This document shows positions 11,188 through 22,800 of a stretch of DNA of 64,000 nucleotides, piece after piece. A program made the translations under genes and the position numbers. Positions within the stretch are counted from its first letter, which is position 1; every line of letters starts with the position of its first letter. Source of the stretch: Adiantum capillus-veneris (Eukaryota > Streptophyta > Polypodiopsida > Polypodiales > Pteridaceae); NCBI GenBank assembly GCA_014529385.2, contig CM043959.1, forward strand, positions 86,647,529 through 86,711,528. The letters run 5' to 3'. The notes beneath the pieces were generated by a model, which was not told where the DNA came from, searched no databases, and saw only the letters and a list, made by a program, of their open reading frames with translations.

Positions 11188-11990
11188 TTACAATCGTACT
11201 GGCCTAGCATCTAGTTTCAGTGGTATTCGATGCTGACATACTTCAGGATCTACTCCCTTCATATCTGTATGTTCCCAGGCAAACACATCTTTATAGTTCT
11301 GGAACATTTTTCGTGCCTTTTCCTTCATTGCCGGGTTGAGGTGCTTGTTGACCTTGATCATCCTAGGATTATCCTCCGATCCTAGGTTCCACTCTTCCAC
11401 TTCTTGGTCGTCTGGAAGCAACCAGTTTGACCCGCCTCCTTTTTGTTTGGTCGATTCCTCAGCGTAATCCCACGATGGTCCATTCATTTCTGAATCAATA
11501 TTCTAATCCACTGGGTACTCTTCAGAACATACTGGTTCCTTTACTATACTAGTATCAGCTGGTTCCACCATCCTTCCAGTTAGCTGAACTGTTCTTTCCC
11601 CTGTATTGACTTCAGTAAACTGATCAAGGAATTGTCTCTTCTGCTTGTCAGCCTGCTCTTTATTCAGTAAGACTGCATTCAAGTCAATCTCTGCCAAAGG
11701 GAATATGTTCATGGCCGCTAGCATTCGCTCGATCTTCTTGGCCCTGTACTTTTGACATAACTCCTTCGGCCTCAGTTCCTTTCTATAGCTCCTAGTATTG
11801 TTTGTCTGGATTTGGATTCTGCCATTGGCCCCTTCTATGGTTAATGTTTGGTTTGCATAGTCATGAACAACATGTGCTGATAAAATTGCCTACTAATAGT
11901 GGATCTTTGGTTCTTCTACCATTAGGATGTTGCTTCTAGAAGTGGTCATGTACTTTGACTTTGAAGCTAGAGATCAGACTTCTAGTCTTT
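11188..11990 (-). pseudogene. Element A protease end and RT N-terminal region
   Basis: Three same-frame pieces separated by stops. The piece at 11188-11487 carries YKDVFAWEHTDMKGVDPEVC, the conserved start of gypsy RT. The piece at 11503-11724 is linker. Further up, about 11725-11950, HDYANQTLTIEGANGRI follows a degenerate LLVGNF (normally LLGRP), the C-terminal end of the protease fold. The catalytic D-(S/T/G)-G part is not visible on either strand near here, so it was probably lost at the rearrangement point. Confidence 0.65.
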
Positions 11991-14334
11991 GAGAACTGCA
12001 TTATCTTCTCAAAATCTTGCTCCTAGGAAAAAAAACTCTTGCAAGGTTGACACTCTCCTATCCTTGGATTGGTTTATTGCATTAAAATACTAGCCTAAAG
12101 TTGGGAAATGAAATATCCTGGAGGATTTTTAGTTCATAGTAAATACTTATCTAATCTAATTTAATTGTTTCCTTGATACTATTAACAATGGGCCTGTAAA
12201 AGAAATTTTTATTTCTATTGTAGATAATAAATTATATCTCTATGATAATTGGTTTAGGGAAGGGTTGCCTTATCCCCTTGGTACCCCTAACTAAGACTAT
12301 CATTTGATGTAATTGGCTAGCTTGTTTATGGAAAAACCTTTGCCTACAATTTCATATGGATAAATTAACTAGCTAGCTTATTTTGTGAAACTAAATAAGG
12401 AGTAGATGATCTCTGTTCTACAATTAAAATCTAGCTTAACTTGATCTTTAGCTCCCTAGTTGACTTGTTTGATGGCTTGCTGAAACACCTCATGTTTATT
12501 GGTTTGGATGGATTAAAAACAGCTCTAAGCTTAGTTGGGACTATTTGTTATGAGGTTAGCTTTTGTTCCCAGCTACTTACACTTTGGCTAGCATCTTTCA
12601 AATTCAATGTATCGATGGTTTGAGCTCTCACATACATCTGAATCCTAGCTCTGGCAAGAGTTTCTGATAAGCATCAATAAATTATGCTTTACTTGGATAG
12701 TATTGGTTCTTGATTTACTAAAGGGACTTGGTTTTTTTTTAATTAACTAGTTGGATATCGGTATTTTGCTTGTGTACAATCTTTATGATACATTTCTAGA
12801 AATGTGTAGGGTAGTCTAATGTAAGACTACTGATGGTTTGTTAGAATTGTTGATGCTCTTTGAACTAGCCTAGCCTTGTGAACCTGAAAACATAATCACT
12901 AAATTTGGTCATCTAATGTAAGACTATTGATGGTTTCTTAAAATTGTTAATGCTCTTTGACCTGGCCTTGTGGACTTGATAACATAATCACTAAATATGG
13001 TACTCTAATGTAAGATTATTGATGGTTTCTTAGAATTGTAAATGCTCTTTGACTTGACCTCGTGGACTTGATAACATAATCAATGAATTTGGTTTTTATC
13101 TTATCATTTGGGGATGGTTCTTTCCCCTTATTGGAATGGTTATTAAATTTGTCTAAGGCCTAATTCTTAAGGTTATATTTGGTCTTACTTAGTCAACTCT
13201 CACTTTTAGGATTAGTGGCACTTTTTGGACATGATGCTGCTAACTTGGAAATACACTAACTAAATACTACTTTAATGACCTATTGTGCTTCTCGCTCTTG
13301 GATGCCTCTACTATGTTGGATTCTAGCTCTTCCAAATATTGGGTTTATTTGTAATATTTTTCTCATATACCTTGGGCACATGGTTGTGGCTTTGACTCGT
13401 TTACATTGTTTCTTATTAGCTTTACTTAAATTAATTGTGCTTTTTGATGCCTTTTTGGCTATTTAAGCCTTGTTCTTTGAAACAATTTTCCTCAAAAGGA
13501 TTGACATGTCTATGTTGAGAACATGATTGAGGGCTCTCAGTTAGGTCGTTTACTTTCTAGAAAGGTTTGTTTAAACTAGTTTCTCTTTGTGCTATCAATG
13601 GCCTATGATTATAAATATTTGACTCGTTTATTCCCAAATGGTTTGGCATAATGGGTGTCTCTTTCATATAGTTTTTATTTTTGAAGGCTCTTTTTTACCT
13701 TTAGTTGAGCTTCAATTGATTCCAAATTGAGTACTAGCCTTCTATGTTTTGATTGTTGCTTCACTTAAAGGAGTGTTCTCTTACTAGATGTGTCCAATGA
13801 CATGTATAGTGAGGTGGACTGAGGCGGGTAACAAGAGAACTGACCTCTAATCACTCCCAAGGCTCCTGTGTTACTCAATTTGGGTTAGGTTAACCACAAG
13901 CACAAAAAACAACAACAAACCCACCGTCCATGGCCAAACAAGAAAAGGGGCACCATCTAGTTATGGGATGGGAACTAGGACACAAGAGGGGTTTTGTCAC
14001 AACCGACAAGAGACACAACAAAAAACACATAAGCAATCTTATGCAAACTCATGCATCAAGTATATCAAGAAAGATGTAGAGCAAAGAGAAGAGAGAAAGG
14101 AATGGATTATATGCAATATACATGCATCAAGTGGAGCAAGAAAGATATATATCAAAAGGAAGAGAGGAGGGAATGGATTTTATGCAATATTTGGTTTACA
14201 ACTTGCACCACGAGGATGTTTCTTGTGAGGCTATCATGGAGCTTGCAAATAACTAGATGAATGCTTAGTGAATGCTAAACATTTTCATCACACACACATT
14301 GTCTTAAGGTTGTGGAAAACCTCTCACCACAATA
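11991..14334. other. No gene; probable former flank of element A carried by the inversion
   Basis: No protein family recognised. The stretch lies between the two halves of element A. If the inversion model is right, it is the original DNA left of the 5' LTR, turned around with it. It contains a three-copy tandem repeat at 12815-13092. Short ORFs (60-86 codons) have no recognisable content. Confidence 0.5.
12815..13092. repeat. Three-copy tandem repeat, unit 92-97 bp
   Basis: Copies start with TCTAATGTAAGA(C/T)TA at 12815, 12912 and 13004 and share a middle AATGCTCTTTGAC and an end AACATAATCA(C/A)T. Copies differ by a few substitutions and small deletions. Confidence 0.85.
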
Positions 14335-14339
14335 CCCTC
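14335..14339. repeat. Target-site duplication of element A (5' side)
   Basis: CCCTC directly before the TG of the 5' LTR. It equals the 5 bp following the 3' LTR at 4179-4175 read on the minus strand. Confidence 0.75.
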
Positions 14340-14818
14340 TGTAGACGGCTGGATAGTTCACTGTGTGGGAACGTCTTCTTAGGAGATGGGCAGCGAATTA
14401 CTTAGTAGTTACTTTGGTAATTACTACAGTAAACCCGAAGTGTATAAATAGGGCCCATTACATTGTAATCGGGTTGGCAATTGTTATCATTTGGGTTAGC
14501 GCCTTGGCTACACTTGTACTTGAGAATCATTGGCAGTATTGTCGGCTGTACTCTCTCTTTGTAAATCATATTCGCTGTAATCTTGATGTGTAATTCCAAT
14601 CATGGCATATATTCCAGTTACACTTACTTCTCGTCCAGTCTTCTGAATCTGAATCTGAACCTTATTTCCATTACATAAGTCTGATTCTTATTTCAGTATC
14701 CAAATTCCAATCTAGTTTCTGATTCCTGTCCAGTCTACTATCTGAAATCTTCCTACACTAGTAGCTGAAATCTTCTAACATTGGAATTAGCAGTCTTAAG
14801 AGATCAACTCCAATTCCA
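14340..14818 (+). mobile_element. 5' LTR of gypsy element A (inverted relative to the body)
   Basis: A 479-bp LTR from TGTAGACGG to AATTCCA, the same length as the copy at 4180-4658 but on the other strand. A TATAAATA box lies at 14443-14450, so transcription would run rightward into the gag fragment. After it comes TTT and then a TGGCGATCACGGTGGGAC primer-site-like sequence. Confidence 0.9.
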
Positions 14819-14821
14819 TTT

Positions 14822-14839
14822 TGGCGATCACGGTGGGAC
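14822..14839 (+). promoter_or_regulatory. Probable primer-binding site of element A
   Basis: TGGCGATCACGGTGGGAC begins 3 nt after the LTR. It starts with TGG, as sites complementary to a tRNA CCA end do, but is not the initiator-Met site. Element E has a similar site (TGGCGACCACG). I cannot name the tRNA. Confidence 0.5.
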
Positions 14840-15710
14840 TGGTCAGGGACGTGGCCGATTCCAACCAGGTATGGGCAGAGGCAGAGGACGAGGCAACTTC
14901 CAAAACAGGAGCATGAATTGCTACACTTGTGGGAAGTATGGCCATTTTGCAGCCCAATGCCCAAATGCACCTGCAACTACTACTACTGAGGCTAAGGCAC
15001 CAGAGCCAGTCCCAGTCAGGGTAGTTACTAGAAGCAAGGGTGTAGTCATTGAAGAAATCCCAGACACTTCAGAAGCAACAATCAATCCTAACAACAGCAA
15101 GTGGGCTCAACAAAGAGAAATTTGGAAGGCCAAAGGTACAGAAAAGGTGGTAGATGAGTGGCAAGAGCAGAGGGAACTAGCGACTAAAATCACGGAGGAT
15201 TTAGCCAAGAAGCTGCCACAGCAGCCAGAAAGTTCCGAAGCTAGAGTCATTCAGAGGGTACCAGCCCAATCGACTGATAAAGATGAGTCAGTATCGGCCA
15301 TAACTGAGACCATGCTGGCTGTGGTACATGGACTAGCTGATGAACTGGGAGTGGATGGAAAGAGTGGAAGCACTGCAAAAGAGGAATGGCAGTGTGAAGA
15401 TACCAGTTCTTCAAGCTCTGACAATCAGTCTGACCAAGAGAGAGAAGAAATTCATGTGAAAATTTGTGATAGAATTCAGAAGCTGACTGTAGAGCTGGAG
15501 GATATCAGAAAAATCTTGCCTGAGGTGGCCAACTTACAGTGCAAGATGCCAAGACGTGACAAAAAAGTAGTAAGAGAGCTAGAATCATTCCATGTTGCGA
15601 GGCCAAGTCAGCATATAGAGTGGATGGTGTGCATAGAATATGGGTGGATAATGAAAATGAGAAAGGAAATGAGTTCTTGATTATTTGAGCAACCACATGA
15701 TGAGATAAAT
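14840..15710 (+). pseudogene. Element A gag fragment (nucleocapsid and linker)
   Basis: The open frame through 14781-15680 begins inside the LTR, so its listed start is not real. Coding similarity starts at a Gly/Arg-rich stretch (GRGRFQPGMGRGRGRGNF), followed by one intact CCHC knuckle (CYTCGKYGHFAAQC, about 14920-14961), then VRVVTRSKGVVIEE and an acidic linker. The capsid domain that should precede the knuckle is absent, because the knuckle lies only about 100 bp after the LTR. A deletion must have removed leader and capsid. The frame ends at 15680, before any protease motif. Confidence 0.75.
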
Positions 15711-17851
15711 AAAGTCTCAGTGTACCCATACATTTTATATGTTGTTAGGGGAGGGTCCCGCTAGGGAGATTTGAAGAGGGTCCCACATGTATGCCTCTCC
15801 TACTCCAAGGGGAAATATGTATTTAGAGGAAGGATTTACAAGGCTAGGTTCACATCCAATGAGAGAACCTCTCGAATAGGAGTCAAAATAATCATCAAAT
15901 CTATATTGTTTAAGAAAGGGAAAACAATCCCAAGGGGATACCTCACCATACAAAGGTTAAAACCTCAAGTCACATTGGGTGAAGAGTCTTGGCTTAGCGA
16001 GCTGGTGGAGTTAAAACTAGCAAAAATAATTGATATGAGGAGAGAGGGGATAAGATAGACATCATCATAGCTAGGCTTATGTATCTCAAAAGAGATATGG
16101 GAGAAATATTTTTAGAAAGAATCATATCACTTTATATCAAAGGTTTAAGTAGATTATATTCTTTTAAATCCATATAGCACATGCATTGTATCATTACCTC
16201 ATAGCATCCTAGAGATTTGAGAAGAAACCAACATGAGTAGAGCTAATGTATCATGTGAGTCTCATAAGAGAGGGAGGAATCTTTTGGAGAAGCAGATAGA
16301 AAAAAAGATAGTATTGAGCTAAGGACACTATTAGTAGCCCCAATGTGTGTGTGTGTGTGTGTGTGTGCACGCACCCACCCATTCCTAGACACCATACTCA
16401 ATGTTAAGTTTTTAGGCCCATTGAGTATGAGCCTACTACATCAATAAGTCGATGAGAGTACAAAACCAAGTCTTAAGCCAATCATGGTATTATGCTAATA
16501 TCAGAGAAGATAGTATAATACAAGTCATGCTTATGAAAACCATCAAAGCACTATTTGATACTTAAACAATATCCAACAATGTTTTTGTGAACATTATACT
16601 CTGGTAACAGTTTTAAGGCTTTGTGAGCCAATAAAAGATAGTGTGGATGACTTTAGTAATCCTTCCCTTAGATAAAGTACTTCAATATTAGATACACAAT
16701 CTAGCAAGAGGAAGTATAATTGGTAGAGCTCTTATTACCTAAAACTAGCCAAGTCAAAATGACCAAAAAGGATGTGAATAGGAACCCTTGTTTGAGGCCA
16801 GTGTCTAGACCACCAACCAGAAAGGATTTATTGAAAATGGGTCTATTAAAGACCAAAGATATCTAGTACTCTAAAGCCACCAGCTGAGCCAACCTAGTTG
16901 CCTATATAGGCCTTGTGTTTAGGATGTATGTCTTGTTGCTTTATGATAATACTTATACACAAATTTTGTTCAAAAGATAACTATCTTTAGACATTAGGAA
17001 GGTGGATTGCACAAAAACTATTCACATTTGCAAAATATGATCATAATGAAATAAAATTTTAATTATCCTATACATGAGGAATACACCAGTTCATGAGGAT
17101 GAAATAACCTTCATCTCCAAGGTCAAACTGTAGCAAAGCTAAACCTCTTTAAACAAAGGTAAAATTCTCACGTGCATCCATATAGACAAAACAATAGGTT
17201 TTGTTAGGCTTGGCTACATATTGCAGGTATCAAAGAACCTATCATTTGTTATCCATGTCTTACTTAAAAATTAATAGACTGGCTACTATCCTTAATGTAC
17301 GTGTATGAAGGATAGAAGGACTTTCACCTACTTTCCATCTATCAACAAATAACTAAATAATTATTCAAAGGTTCTCATTTTACTTTAAAATATAGTTTTG
17401 TTTTGAGTTCTTCTCCACCTACCTGGCTACAATGAATATCCAATGAGCTCTATGGTTGAAACATTCAAAAGTTGCTTTAGTTAAGAACATCTAGGGACTA
17501 GCCATCACAATGGTTAGCAACGTCAAACTCAAGAATCCAGACCTAGTAAAAAATTCTTTTGTGTTCCCAACTTACATAGGTAAAATTAAACCAAAATTCC
17601 ATTTTGAAGAGCAATATTTGAGTTTCTCCAACCAGGGAGATATTTATTACACGACTAAGCCACCATTACTCATAAAGTTATACTTTTTAAGTTAAAGAAG
17701 ACTTAGCACCTAAACTTACTATTAGTGTACTGATCAAAGTATTCATCTAGGCTTTTACCAATTCCAAATCCCAAATATGTTCATCCATCCAAGAGGTGCA
17801 AACCTTTTCTTATAGAAAATATCTTTAGAATTAAAATTACAAATGATGCTT
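15711..17851. other. No gene recognised
   Basis: AT-rich unique-looking DNA. The 95-codon frame at 15771-16058 is Lys/Arg-rich but matches nothing I know. A GT microsatellite lies at 16343-16366. The left edge (about 15711-15740) is the second presumed inversion breakpoint. Confidence 0.45.
16343..16366. repeat. (TG)n microsatellite
   Basis: About 12 TG units followed by CACGCACCCACCCA. Confidence 0.95.
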
Positions 17852-17856
17852 CCTTT

Positions 17857-18083
17857 TGTTACCATATACATGTGGTAGTGATGTGTGTGAACACACTAGG
17901 ACCGCCGGGGCATTTTTTCCCTCTTTAGGAGGTTTTTTTCCCCGTGCATTGTATATATTCCCATCACTCTAGGGCTATCTATCTTTTCATTGCACACTAA
18001 GTAACACACTTTCTATTGTGTGCCTTGAGCTTCCTTCGTCTTCTCCAAGCTGCGTGTGTTTCTCTGCAACCCTAATTCCAACA
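17857..18083 (+). mobile_element. 5' LTR of copia element B
   Basis: 227 bp, TGTTACCATA...TTCCAACA. A TATATATT stretch lies near 17952. It is nearly identical to 22801-23027. Confidence 0.93.
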
Positions 18084-18085
18084 AT

Positions 18086-18097
18086 TGGTATCACAGC
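18086..18097 (+). promoter_or_regulatory. Primer-binding site of element B (initiator Met tRNA type)
   Basis: TGGTATCACAGC starts 2 nt after the LTR. It differs at one base from the common plant site TGGTATCAGAGC, which element C keeps intact. Confidence 0.85.
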
Positions 18098-18445
18098 AGG
18101 TCACGTCCTCCCAGGCTTAGTCGCCAGCTGCTCCAGCACATGCTTGCTCACTTTCTCTGATTTCAGTGAGCTTTGGCAAGCGTTCGCATGTCGAAAAATA
18201 TTTTGGGATAGCTCAAAGAGCTAGGTCTGCTCATAATTTCGATTTGGGCTCATTTCGGCCTCCATTTCCACTACAGGCAGTACTACATAGGCTATTTCGT
18301 CATTTTGTGTAAAATTTCTATCAGTGCCGTTTTCTGCATAACAGGTGCCTTATAGTCTTCTACGGTTTGTGCTATATAGCACAGGTTGTTCCTGCTCCGT
18401 TTCTCCTATTTTTGGGCAGTTTTCACATCAGGTGCAGCATTTACC

Positions 18446-19276
18446 ATGGCTGACAACAACAACCCAGATCTGTTCAAGATGTTTGTTGCTGAGGACAGGT
18501 TGGATGGGGACAACTACCCTATGTGGGCTTATATGATGAAACATGTTCTTGTGTCAAAGGGTGTCTAGAACATTGTGCAGGGAATTGATGTACGTCCTGG
18601 TTTTGAGGATGTAGGCGATGTTGAGGATGTTGCAGGTCTTGCTGCAAGGATTGTAGCTGTTAGATTTGTTTTGCCTACAACAGAACAAGATCGTTGGGAT
18701 GTTAAGGATGCGCAGGCTCATGCATTGATTGCGTTGTCTGTGAAGCACACCATTGTTCCTCACATCCATTCAGCAAAATCTACAAAACAGGCTTGGGATA
18801 TTCTAGCAGGTCTTTATGCAAGCCGCAATGAGACTAAAATTGCTTTGCTGCGTAAAGAGCTAGAGTCGAAGATTATGCTTGAGGAAGATGATATTGACAC
18901 TTTCCTTGCTAGTGTGAAGGATATCAATGAGCAACTTATTTCTGCAGGTGAAGTTATTTCAGACAGTTTTCTTGTGCAGACTGTTCTTGATGCCTTACCA
19001 GACTTTTGCTAGTACTTGGAGACTTATGACCCAAGGAAATCCAGAAGTTGTCAAGCTTGATGCATTATGCACATTGCTATTGCGAGAGTCACTTTCCAGA
19101 AAAAAAAAGACTAGACAGCATGCAGTTGAACAGGCTTTTATTGCTTCTCAAAGAAAGGGTGGTAACAGCAATGCAGCCACTTCTTATGGTTCTGCTGAGA
19201 GTGGCAAAAATTCTGTTCCTAATGCTTCTACTGGCAGCGTTCGTCTGAAAATTCTAGTGATAAGGGCAAAAAGAAG
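18446..19276 (+). pseudogene. Element B gag (UBN2/copia-type capsid)
   Basis: It starts MADNNNPDLFKMF at 18446, about 360 bp after the LTR, and shows the copia gag pattern: NYPMWAYMMKHVLVSKGV near the start and a helical region with TKQAWDILAGLY. An in-frame TAG at 18566-18568 falls where element C has Trp (GVWNIVQG), so it is a TGG-to-TAG change. A frameshift at about 19005 moves the reading to the 18927-19313 frame (RLMTQGNPEVVKLDALCTLL), and another near 19250 returns it to the original frame. Capsid function must be lost. Confidence 0.8.
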
Positions 19277-20010
19277 ATGCGTTGCCATTATTGTAAAGCC
19301 AATGATCACTTGATCAAGTTGTGTCCTAAGTTGAAGGCCAAAGAGGCTAAGAAGAAAGAGGGTGGTTCCACTGCAAATGCTAGTTCCACTACAAATGCAG
19401 CCATTGTTGAGTCTTCTGTGAAAGGAGACTGTGTTGCTGATGTTGATGCAGAATGGGCTTTTAGCGCAGAGTGCACTTACAATCCTGCTGTCCATGATGC
19501 ATGCTTGTCAGTTGCTGCAGATTCGCATGTGTGGTATTTCGACAGTGGTGCTACAAAGCACATTACCTCACATCGTAAATTTTTTACCTCTCTTGAGTCT
19601 GTCCCTCATGGGAATTCAGTCACTTGTGCCAACAACGCCTCTTATCCAGTTCAGGGAGTTGGAAAGATTGTGCTCACTGCTGCTAATGGCAGTTCCTTTA
19701 CACTTGTTGATGCACTTTATGTACCTGGGATCAAGAAGAATCTCTTGTCTGTCTCCGCACTTGCTAGACTTGGACTTGTAGTCAAATTTGTGGATGACAG
19801 ATGTACAATTCATGATCTCAGTTTTGGTGATGGAATTGTTGCATCTGGGCTTTTGTGCCGTGGGCTGTATACGCTCACTTTGTATGACAAGTGTGGAAAT
19901 TTTTTTGCAAATGCTGTTGTAGATTCAAGGGCTATTTCAGATGCAAAACTTTGGCGTGCATGTTTTGGTCATCTGAATTTTGCCAGTTTCCTGCGTTTGC
20001 GCGTTTGCAG
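19277..20010 (+). pseudogene. Element B zinc knuckle, protease and start of integrase
   Basis: The open frame begins at the CCHC knuckle CHYCKANDHLIKLC (residues 3-16). After an Ala/Thr/Ser-rich linker comes the aspartic protease with its catalytic D89 in WYFDSGATKH, then YVPGIKKNLLSVSALARLGL, standard for copia protease. The integrase finger begins at LWRACFGHLNFASF, and a frameshift near 20000 moves the rest to another frame. The first finger His is lost from the usual LWHxR(L/F)GH pattern. Confidence 0.85.
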
Positions 20011-20830
20011 AAATCTGATATGGTGGCTTCTTTGCCGCCTCTTAAAGCACCTGTCAAACATGTTTGTGAAGGCTGTATTTTGGGTAAGATGCAGCGTTCT
20101 AAATTTCCAAAGGATGGTTCAGTTCAGGCCACATGCAGGTTGCAGCTTGTGCATAGTGATATTTGTGGGCCCATGCAAACTCCGTCCTTGGGCAATTACC
20201 TGTACTTCGTGACTTTCATTGATGATTACTCCAGGCATGCATGGGTATTTACGCTTAAAGCGAAGTCCGAAGTTTTTATGTGCTTCAAACAATTTTTGGC
20301 TATGGCTGAAAATGTCTTGAAATGTAATATGGGCACCCTCCATTCTGATCCAGGGGGGGAGTATATGCCTCATGAATTTAATGTATTTCTGGTTAGTCGT
20401 GGGATAAAACACCAATGTACAGTGCCTTATACACCTCAGCAAAATGGTGTTGCTGAGAGGAAAAACAGGTCACTGACGGAAACGGCATGATGTACGGTCA
20501 AAAGTGAAGCTTTGCCGCAATATTTTTGGCTTGAGGCCATCATGTGTGCCACTTATGTACTTAACAGGTGTCCTACGAAAGCTTTGTAGCCTATTACTCC
20601 ATATGAATCATGGCATGATAGAAAGCCTTCTATTGAGCACATGCTTGTTTTTGGCTGTTTGGCATATGCTTTAGTGCCACAAGTGCAACGCAGAAAATTG
20701 GATGATAAGGCTGTCAAATGTTTTTGTTGGTTATAGTGCTGAAAGCAAAGGTTACAGGTTGTATCATCCGCAAACAAAACGTATTCTGGTGTCTCGGGAT
20801 GCAGTGTTTGTGGAAGATTCTGTTTAGCCC
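20011..20830 (+). pseudogene. Element B integrase core
   Basis: The 19891-20490 frame carries the finger cysteines (CEGCILGKMQ), D in VHSDICGPMQTPSLGNYLYF, D in LHSDPGGEYM and E in PQQNGVAERKNRSL, the DDE triad. The family's HSDRGGEY reads HSDPGGEY. A TGA ends the frame at 20488-20490. Further integrase C-terminal sequence (IEHMLVFGCLAYALVPQ) follows with more stops up to about 20830. Confidence 0.8.
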
Positions 20831-22725
20831 TTGCTGTCATGTACTAGAGACAGTAATGTAAGCTCACAAGACATTTATGACACTTTGTTGCCTCTTTTCA
20901 GTGGTGGAAATACGAATTTAAGTTCCAATGAGGCAAATGTACAGCCTATGGGGGTTTCTGAAAATGTTTTAGATCAGCCTATTACTGATGCACATGTACA
21001 TAATGTACTTGATGAGGAAAGGGCTGAAAATGAGCAGGCTAGAGGTATGCCAAAATGGCTGGTGCACACTTTGCGTGTCAGTAAATTGGATGCACCTTTG
21101 TCTAGTCGTACTCGTTCAGGCTCTTGCCATGCATCTTATGCATCAGATTGTTATGCTTTCGCTGTGCCTAGCTTACATGATGTTGAGGAGCCTTTGTCTT
21201 TTGATGAAGCACATAATTTAGAAAATTGGATGGCTGCCATGCAATTAGAATATGATGCACTTATAGAAAATGACACATGGAATTTATGTGATTTGTCTCC
21301 TGGCAAAAAGGCCATTGGTCTGAAGTGGGTTTACAAGTTGAAACGCAAGCCGGATGGTGAGATCGATCGCCATAAGGCTCGACTTGTTGCAAAAGGTTAT
21401 GCACAGCAAAAAGGCATAGATTATGAAGAGACTTTTTCTCCCACTTGTCGTATGACTACTGTACGTTTTCTATGTGCATTGGCACCTCATTTTGGTTGGG
21501 ATGTACATCAATCAGACATTGTTACTGCTTTCTTGAATGGTGACATATTTGAGGAATTTTATGTAACGCAGCCTCGCGGTTTTGTCATAAAAGGACAAGA
21601 GGACAAAGTGTGCAGATGTAAGAAGGCTTTGTATGGGTTGAAGCAATCTCCTCGTGCTTGGTATGAGAAAGCTGACACTCATTTGGTTAAACGAGGCTTT
21701 CGTAACAGTCCAACAGAAAGCACATTGTATGTAAAGCGTGAGGATGATGTATTTCTCATTGTGGTTCTTTATGTTGATGATTTGCTGATCACTGGAACAA
21801 ATGAGAGAAATATTGCTGAATTTAAGGCTGATTTGAATGCTACTTTCAAGATGAAATATTTGGGGCTGTTCCATGATTACTTGGGTATACAGTTTAAGCA
21901 GTGTGATGGTGGTATTGCCTTGTGTCAGAAAAGTTACATAGAGACATTGCTATGTAAGTTTGGACTTGAGGATTGCAAACCTATTGCAACTCCCATGGAA
22001 ACAGGTTTGAAGTTGAGTCTACATGATGCTGGCGATCCTGCTGATGTCACTCTTTACCAAACTGCTGTTGGCTGCCTCATTTATGTATGCATCACGAGGC
22101 CGGATATTCAGTTTGCAATCTCACAGGTCAACAGATTTATGCATAGCCCAGGGTCTAAGCATTGGCAGGCTGTCAAGAGGATTTTCCGCTACCTTAGTGG
22201 CACTTTACATATTGGCTTGTTTTATCTCAAGGGGGGATCATTGCTGCTAGACTTACATGCTTTTTCAGACTCAGATTGGGCTAGTTGTTTTGACACGCGA
22301 GTGTCCACAAGTGGTTTTTGTTTCATACTTGGCAGTTCATGTATATCATGGTTGAGCAAGAAGCAACCTACTGTGGCCACTTCGAGTTGTGAGGCTGAGT
22401 ACAGGGCAGTCTTCACAGCTACGGTTGAGTGTGTATGGCTCAGACGCCTTATGGCTGATTAGGGTGTGGACAGGACACTGCCAACACTATCTACACTGAC
22501 AGTCAAAGCGCATTGGCAGTTGCGAGGAACCCAGTTTTTTATGCTCGCACAAAGCACATTGAGGTGCATTACCACTATGTTAGGGAGAGGCTCTTAGTAG
22601 GAGAGATCAGCTTGGCTTATGTGCCAACACAGGACAACCTTGCAGATCTTTTCACAAAGGCATTGTCTCGTGAGAAGCTTGAAGCTTTCCGAAAATCTTT
22701 GTGCTTACTCCCCTTTGTGGACTGA
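20831..22725 (+). pseudogene. Element B reverse transcriptase and RNase H
   Basis: A 543-codon open stretch to 22462, whose listed start is not an ATG. Copia RT motifs are ALIENDTWNLCDL, GLKWVYKLKRKPDGEIDRHK, DIVTAFLNGDIFEEFYV, ALYGLKQSPRAWYEK and the YVDD box in VVLYVDDLLITG. RNase H follows with HAFSDSDWASC and SSCEAEYRAV. A TAG at 22460-22462 and a frameshift put the last part (VARNPVFYARTKHIEVHYHY and DLFTKALSREKLE) in the frame 22513-22725. The polymerase core is intact; the RNase H end is broken. Confidence 0.88.
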
Positions 22726-22789
22726 TCCTGTCCTCAGGGCATGGCACTTCCCTTTACTCATGTGCCAGCTCTTGTTCACCGCATCACTC

Positions 22790-22800
22790 AAGGGGGCATT
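22790..22800 (+). promoter_or_regulatory. Polypurine tract of element B
   Basis: AAGGGGGCATT directly before the 3' LTR. It is short but correctly placed. Confidence 0.7.

Larger units (their letters stand above)
4180..11990 (-). mobile_element. Gypsy element A, major part (end of protease to 3' LTR)
   Basis: Read on the minus strand this holds, in order, the end of the protease, reverse transcriptase, RNase H, integrase, a long accessory ORF region and the 3' LTR. The pro-RT-RH-IN order is Ty3/gypsy, and there is no chromodomain. The right end (about 11900-12050) is uncertain, because recognisable coding fades there without gag or 5' LTR. Those missing parts are found on the opposite strand at 14340-15710, which I interpret as one element cut by an inversion. 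Confidence 0.85.
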
